DNA of 35,951 bases. Source: Flavobacteriales bacterium. Its GTDB lineage: Bacteria > Bacteroidota > Bacteroidia > Flavobacteriales > UBA7430. Location of the stretch: NCBI GenBank assembly GCA_024959975.1, contig JANXFM010000143.1, positions 1 through 35,951 on the forward strand, read 5' to 3'. A model generated the notes under the pieces. It did no database searches. It saw nothing but the letters and a program-made list of their open reading frames with translations, and was not told where the DNA came from. A program made the translations under genes and the position numbers. Position 1 is the stretch's first letter; each line of letters starts with the position of its first letter. Below are positions 31,671 through 35,951 of the stretch, in pieces.

Positions 31671-33499
31671 GTAGAAGCAGGTATGCCAATCGAAGACTAT
31701 TTTTTTATTTCCTGTTTGGAGTAAGTGCAACCCTCCTGTTAATCTCGCTTTTTAGAATTCAGGTTGTTGATGATTCTTATAAATTATCAGCAGACAACAA
31801 CGTTATTAAAGCGGTAACACTTTATCCCGAAAGAGGTTATATCTACGATAGAAATGGAGAACTTTTGGTAACCAATCAAAGAGCTTACGATCTTATGGTT
31901 ACCCCACGGCAAGTAAAGAAAATGGACACGCTGAACTTCTGTCGAATTATTAATATAGAAAAAGAATATTTCGATAAACAATTTTCAAAAGCACGACGTT
32001 ATTCGAGTTACCGCGCATCAATATTTATAAAAGAAATTTCCAAACAAACTGCTGCTCAACTTCAAGAGCGACTTTATGAATTCCCCGGTTTTTACTTGCA
32101 GGAAAGAACCATGCGAGAGTATCCACAAAAATCAGCAGCTCACATATTAGGATACGTTAGTCAGGTCCCGGATTACATCCTGAAAAAAAATGATCGCTAC
32201 AAAAAAAACGACAACTTTGGAATGACCGGAATTGAGAATTCTTATGAAAAAGAATTACGAGGAACTCAGGGAATACAATACCTCATTCGCGATGTATGGA
32301 ACAGATCTAAAGGTAATTTTCAAGATGGGAAATACGATAGCTTAGCAGTTAACGGGAAAGATCTGGAGCTCTGTATAGATATTAAATTGCAAAAATATGC
32401 AGAGCAATTAATACAAAACAAAAAAGGAAGTATTGTTGCTATTGAACCTTCAACAGGAGAGATCTTAGTACTAGTGAGTAGCCCGTATTACGACCCCAAT
32501 TTATTGATTGGTCGTTCGCGTTCGCCCAACTTCAATCGGATGTATAAAGACGAAAACAAACCTCTATTCGATAGAAGTTTATTAGCAGAATACCCTCCGG
32601 GTTCTACATTTAAATTACTCAATGCACTTATTGGCTTACAAGAGGATGTTATTTATGCCGGAACAAGGTTTTCATGTGATCAAGGATGGCGTTTCAGTCC
32701 AAAATTAAAAATTGGTTGCCATGCACATAATTCACCTCTAAACCTTACCGAGTCAATTTCTCAATCGTGTAACGCCTATTACTGTTACACCTTTAGACGT
32801 ATTATTGAAAAATATCCCACAGCAGAAGAAGGTTACGATAATTGGAGGAACCACATCCTAAGTTTTGGCTTAGGAAACTTCCTAAACAACGACCTATACA
32901 CAGGAAGAAAAGGAAGAGTACCAAGTGTAGATTTCTACAACCGTCAATACGGAAAAAAGAGATGGAAAGCACCAACGGTGATCTCTCTTTCTATCGGTCA
33001 GGATGCATTAGTTGTTTCTCCTATTCAGATGGCAAATATGTGTGCAGCCATTGCTAACCGAGGACATTATTACACACCTCATATGGTAAGAAAAATAAAT
33101 GGAGAACCATTATCAGATAGTACTTACACCATTCCAAAACACACCACTATCGACAAAAAGCATTTCAAAACTATTGTTAATGGAATGGAAAAAGCATTTA
33201 CCAGCAAACGCGGTACAGCTAAAACAGCGCGTGTAAAAAATATAGAAATATGTGGAAAAACTGGAACTGCCGAAAACCCACATGGGGAAGATCACTCTAT
33301 TTTTATTGCTTTTGCACCTAAAGAAAATCCACAAATTGCCTTGGCTGTTTATGTAGAAAATGGAGGTTGGGGATCTACCTGGGCTGCTCCAATAGCCAGC
33401 TTGATGATAGAAAAATATTTAACCGATCAAGTGAGTAACACAAATTTGGAAAGCTTTATTCTGAATGGAAATTTAATGGATAAAGAAGATGAGAAATAA
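31667..33499 (+). CDS. mrdA: Penicillin-binding protein 2, elongasome transpeptidase
   Basis: This class B PBP cross-links peptidoglycan during elongation, paired with RodA. The 610 residues have one N-terminal membrane helix (about 10-30) and the dimerization/pedestal domain (RGYIYDRNGELLVTN, EYPQKSAAHILGYV). The transpeptidase domain has serine 313 in STFK (313-316), the SxN motif in SQSCNAYY, and the KTGT motif at 531-534. All catalytic motifs are intact. It overlaps mreD by 4 bp and rodA by 11 bp. Confidence 0.96.
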   Translation: MSRSRYANRRLFFYFLFGVSATLLLISLFRIQVVDDSYKLSADNNVIKAVTLYPERGYIYDRNGELLVTNQRAYDLMVTPRQVKKMDTLNFCRIINIEKEYFDKQFSKARRYSSYRASIFIKEISKQTAAQLQERLYEFPGFYLQERTMREYPQKSAAHILGYVSQVPDYILKKNDRYKKNDNFGMTGIENSYEKELRGTQGIQYLIRDVWNRSKGNFQDGKYDSLAVNGKDLELCIDIKLQKYAEQLIQNKKGSIVAIEPSTGEILVLVSSPYYDPNLLIGRSRSPNFNRMYKDENKPLFDRSLLAEYPPGSTFKLLNALIGLQEDVIYAGTRFSCDQGWRFSPKLKIGCHAHNSPLNLTESISQSCNAYYCYTFRRIIEKYPTAEEGYDNWRNHILSFGLGNFLNNDLYTGRKGRVPSVDFYNRQYGKKRWKAPTVISLSIGQDALVVSPIQMANMCAAIANRGHYYTPHMVRKINGEPLSDSTYTIPKHTTIDKKHFKTIVNGMEKAFTSKRGTAKTARVKNIEICGKTGTAENPHGEDHSIFIAFAPKENPQIALAVYVENGGWGSTWAAPIASLMIEKYLTDQVSNTNLESFILNGNLMDKEDEK

Positions 33500-34751
33500 C
33501 AGAAGTTTATTCGCTAATATCGACTGGACATTAGTGCTCCTCTATCTGTTAATGCTGTTTTTTGGGTGGCTAAACATCTATGCCGCAAACTATGGAGAAG
33601 GAACACACAACCTCATATCTATGTCTTCCGAACCGGGGAAACAACTCTTCTGGATAGGGACATCTTTCATATGGATCTTACTTATCCTTATACTCGACGG
33701 AAAATTCTACACGACATTTTCCTACTTAATTTATGCTGTGATGATAATCCTCTTGATCGGAGTTCTCATCGTTGGTAAAGAGATTGGTGGGGCAAAATCC
33801 TGGTATGAAATAGGAAACTTTAGCATGCAACCATCTGAGTTTGCGAAAATTGGTACGCTGTTAGCACTTAGCAAATATTTAAGTCAATTAAATATAAATC
33901 TTGGAAAATTCAACACTCAAATTAAAGCACTTTCCATTATTGCAATCCCAATATTGTTTATCATGCTACAACCTGATGCAGGTTCAGCAATCGTTTTCGC
34001 ATCACTTTTCTTAGTATTATTTAGAGAAGGGATCTCCAATATTTACCTTGTTATTGTAGGTTTTGCAATCGCCTTATTTGTAATTACATTAAAACTTGAG
34101 TTACAGACAACTATGGCTATCGTTACCATAATTGCCGGACTTTTTGCCTACCTACTCAAAAAAAATAAAAACTCTGTTAAACCCGCCATTATTAGTTTAA
34201 TCCTGGCTCTTGGTTTTGTACAATCTGTAGGCTACATGTATTCTGAAGTACTAAAACCACATCAAAGAAACAGAATAGACCTTATTTTGGGGAAAATTGA
34301 TGACACCCACGGAGCCGGATACAATCTTCACCAGTCAAAAATTGCCATTGGCTCGGGAGGTTTTACAGGAAAAGGCTTTTTAGATGGAACTCAAACAAAA
34401 TTTAATTTTGTTCCCGAACAAAGTACCGATTTCATTTTCTGCACCATTGGCGAAGAATGGGGTTTTATTGGTTCAATAATCACAATTGGCATATTCATGC
34501 TTCTACTATTCAGACTCATCATCTTAGCCGAAAGACAACGATCAGCATTTAGCAGGGTTTTTGGTTATGGGGTGGCAACCATTCTGTTTTGTCATTTCTT
34601 CATCAACATAGGAATGACCATTGGTATTATGCCCGTAATTGGTATTCCTCTACCTTTCTTCAGCTATGGAGGGTCTTCATTATGGGGTTTCAGTATTTTA
34701 CTTTTCATCTTCATAAAATTAGATGCCTACAGAATGGAGATCTTGCGCTAA
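33489..34751 (+). CDS. rodA: Rod shape-determining SEDS glycosyltransferase RodA
   Basis: RodA polymerises glycan strands from lipid II in the elongasome. The 420 residues form about ten membrane helices. SEDS motifs are present: GGAKSWYEIGNFSMQPSEFAKI, MLQPDAGSAIVF (with the catalytic-type Asp), PHQRNRIDLILG, FVPEQSTDFIFCTIGEEWGF and GIPLPFFSYGGSSL. The start overlaps mrdA by 11 bp. It is the last gene of the shape operon and is convergent with an M1 peptidase gene 15 bp away, with no obvious terminator between them. Confidence 0.96.
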   Translation: MRNNRSLFANIDWTLVLLYLLMLFFGWLNIYAANYGEGTHNLISMSSEPGKQLFWIGTSFIWILLILILDGKFYTTFSYLIYAVMIILLIGVLIVGKEIGGAKSWYEIGNFSMQPSEFAKIGTLLALSKYLSQLNINLGKFNTQIKALSIIAIPILFIMLQPDAGSAIVFASLFLVLFREGISNIYLVIVGFAIALFVITLKLELQTTMAIVTIIAGLFAYLLKKNKNSVKPAIISLILALGFVQSVGYMYSEVLKPHQRNRIDLILGKIDDTHGAGYNLHQSKIAIGSGGFTGKGFLDGTQTKFNFVPEQSTDFIFCTIGEEWGFIGSIITIGIFMLLLFRLIILAERQRSAFSRVFGYGVATILFCHFFINIGMTIGIMPVIGIPLPFFSYGGSSLWGFSILLFIFIKLDAYRMEILR

Positions 34752-34766
34752 GATCTTTATACTATT

Positions 34767-35951
34767 CTAGAGGATTAATGCATCTAAAGTCTGCGTAGAA
34801 ACCGAGTGATAATTTCCTCTGGCATTTTTATAAATTCTCTTAGCTTTTTGAGAGTCTTTCAGGTAAAGAGCTTCATAAAGAGGTTTTAAAAACTTCCTTC
34901 TACCGACGGTCATTAAGAAATTTTCTAAGGCTTTATCTGCCGGCTTATACCCTGCCGGAATGGTTCGTTGAAACCATGCGTTGAGCACTTCAGAATTTCC
35001 ACTTGCAGTAAAATTAAAAGCCTCATCCAATTTTTTCAGATCCTTTTGAGTCATATCATTTGGCAAATGTCTTAAGAAATATAACCACTCATGCGAAGAC
35101 CAATTTTCTGATTTAATCTTTGCAAGCGGATAACCCTTTTCAAAAGAATGAATGGCTTTATCTACTAGTTTAAACTTTGTAGATTTCACTTTGGGGCAGT
35201 TGTCAGGAATCCCTCCACCATAGATCCAATCTTCTAAACGGATTTTTTCTTTGGCTTTTGGTTGAGAATTTAACAAATTGTTATTTAAATAAGTAATAAA
35301 TTCTTCCGTATCCATTACTTTAAAAGCATGTTCCGAAAAATACTTTTTCAGGAAGATATCAAATTGTTTTCTACCAACTGTTTCCTCTATTAGGCGCAAT
35401 AAGAAAAACCCTTTTTCGTAGGCAACATCTGTTAATCCATCATCAGGATCTCTACCTGATAAATCTAGTTTAAGATGCGTATCGTTATGTGTATGACCTA
35501 TAGCTTGAACTTCATGTTCCAGATCTTGTTTCCCTAATAAAGAAAGCATATCAGCATATTCTCTACCTGCCAGACGCTCCATAATTCTACGTTCAAAATA
35601 AACCGTAAATCCTTCATTAAGCCAGAAGTCATTCCACGTTTTGTTGGTTACTAAATTACCCGACCAGGAGTGTGCTAATTCATGAGCAATAAGTGAAGTT
35701 AATGAGCGATCACCGGCCAAAATAGTTGGCGTGACAAAAGTCAAACGTGGATTTTCCATCCCTCCAAAAGGAAAGCTTGGTGGAAGTATTAATATATCGT
35801 ATCTGTCCCAGGCATATTTACCATACATCTCTTCAGCAATTGTAAGCATATCATCCGTTTCGGCAAATTCATAGGCAGCTTTTCCAATTATTTCAGGTTC
35901 TGCGTAAATTCCCGTCTGCTCACCTAAAGCTTGAAACATCAGATCTCCCAC
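34767..35951 (-). CDS. M1-family metallopeptidase (leukotriene A4 hydrolase-like), N-terminus beyond window
   Basis: About 395 C-terminal residues are visible; the N-terminal domain lies beyond base 35951. The M1 exopeptidase motif GGMENP is present, and 25 residues later the zinc site HELAHSWSGN, with the third zinc ligand glutamate in FWLNEGFTVYFE. FGGMEN and WNDFWLNEG are typical of the LTA4 hydrolase-like branch. The C-terminal part (about 235-394) is helical, ending with YKNARGNYHSVSTQTLDALIL. It removes N-terminal amino acids from peptides. A signal peptide or lipobox cannot be judged. The true start is not in view. Confidence 0.92.
   Translation of the reverse strand: MGDLMFQALGEQTGIYAEPEIIGKAAYEFAETDDMLTIAEEMYGKYAWDRYDILILPPSFPFGGMENPRLTFVTPTILAGDRSLTSLIAHELAHSWSGNLVTNKTWNDFWLNEGFTVYFERRIMERLAGREYADMLSLLGKQDLEHEVQAIGHTHNDTHLKLDLSGRDPDDGLTDVAYEKGFFLLRLIEETVGRKQFDIFLKKYFSEHAFKVMDTEEFITYLNNNLLNSQPKAKEKIRLEDWIYGGGIPDNCPKVKSTKFKLVDKAIHSFEKGYPLAKIKSENWSSHEWLYFLRHLPNDMTQKDLKKLDEAFNFTASGNSEVLNAWFQRTIPAGYKPADKALENFLMTVGRRKFLKPLYEALYLKDSQKAKRIYKNARGNYHSVSTQTLDALIL

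Overview
The window reads as chromosomal core sequence from an AT-rich Bacteroidota bacterium, most likely a Bacteroidales/Marinilabiliales-type marine or anaerobic lineage. This placement rests on protein resemblance, on repeated TAnnTTTG promoter -7 boxes ahead of genes, on A-rich leaders instead of strong Shine-Dalgarno sites, and on the gene set (2-oxoacid:ferredoxin oxidoreductase, futalosine menaquinone enzyme MqnC, a cysteine-poor L32). No rRNA, tRNA, CRISPR array, insertion sequence or prophage was seen.

Layout. 1-2268 (minus): Fe-S assembly proteins Mrp and a NifU-type scaffold, then a 2-oxoacid:ferredoxin oxidoreductase alpha gene carrying two frameshifts and running off the left edge. 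2308-3310 (minus): alkyltransferase-like protein and TrmB. 3390-3902 (plus): a membrane-anchored SRPBCC protein. 3964-9769: a phosphate-response block with PhoR, PhoB, a PiT-like transporter preceded by a 30-codon membrane microprotein, a broken acetyltransferase gene, and a phosphate-porin-like outer membrane protein. 9890-13270 (minus): ArsR regulator, sigma-54 and AsnS. 13620-14488: a TPR membrane protein with an anti-sigma-like N-terminus and a possible small membrane protein. 14905-16827 (plus): dxs. 16951-21625 (minus): the lipid operon DUF177-rpmF-plsX-fabH-accB-accC. 21712-24238 (minus): pepA-pdxA. 24276-26057 (plus): mqnC and ribE. 26306-27556 (minus): a MacB/FtsX-type permease. 27733-34751 (plus): purH, then the cell-shape operon mreB-mreC-mreD-mrdA-rodA. 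34767-end (minus): an M1 aminopeptidase cut by the window edge.

Main discovery. The operon for the PiT-like transporter and the separate porin gene have the same promoter architecture. Each has four TTAAC-like pentamers spaced exactly 11 bp apart (7120-7157 and 9732-9769), then exactly 21 bp to a TAnnTTTG-like -7 box, then about 25 bp to the start codon. An 11-bp repeat is the known geometry of PhoB/PhoP binding sites, and phoB/phoR lie next door. I therefore propose a local Pho regulon: PhoR-PhoB controlling outer-membrane entry (porin), inner-membrane uptake (PiT-like) and a new 30-residue membrane protein encoded first in the transporter transcript.

Other points. Four coding lesions fall in two genes: two indels in korA, and an amber codon plus a -1 shift at an A7 run in the acetyltransferase. 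They are either real pseudogenization or sequence errors. A strong terminator-like hairpin between rpmF and plsX may uncouple ribosomal protein and lipid gene expression.
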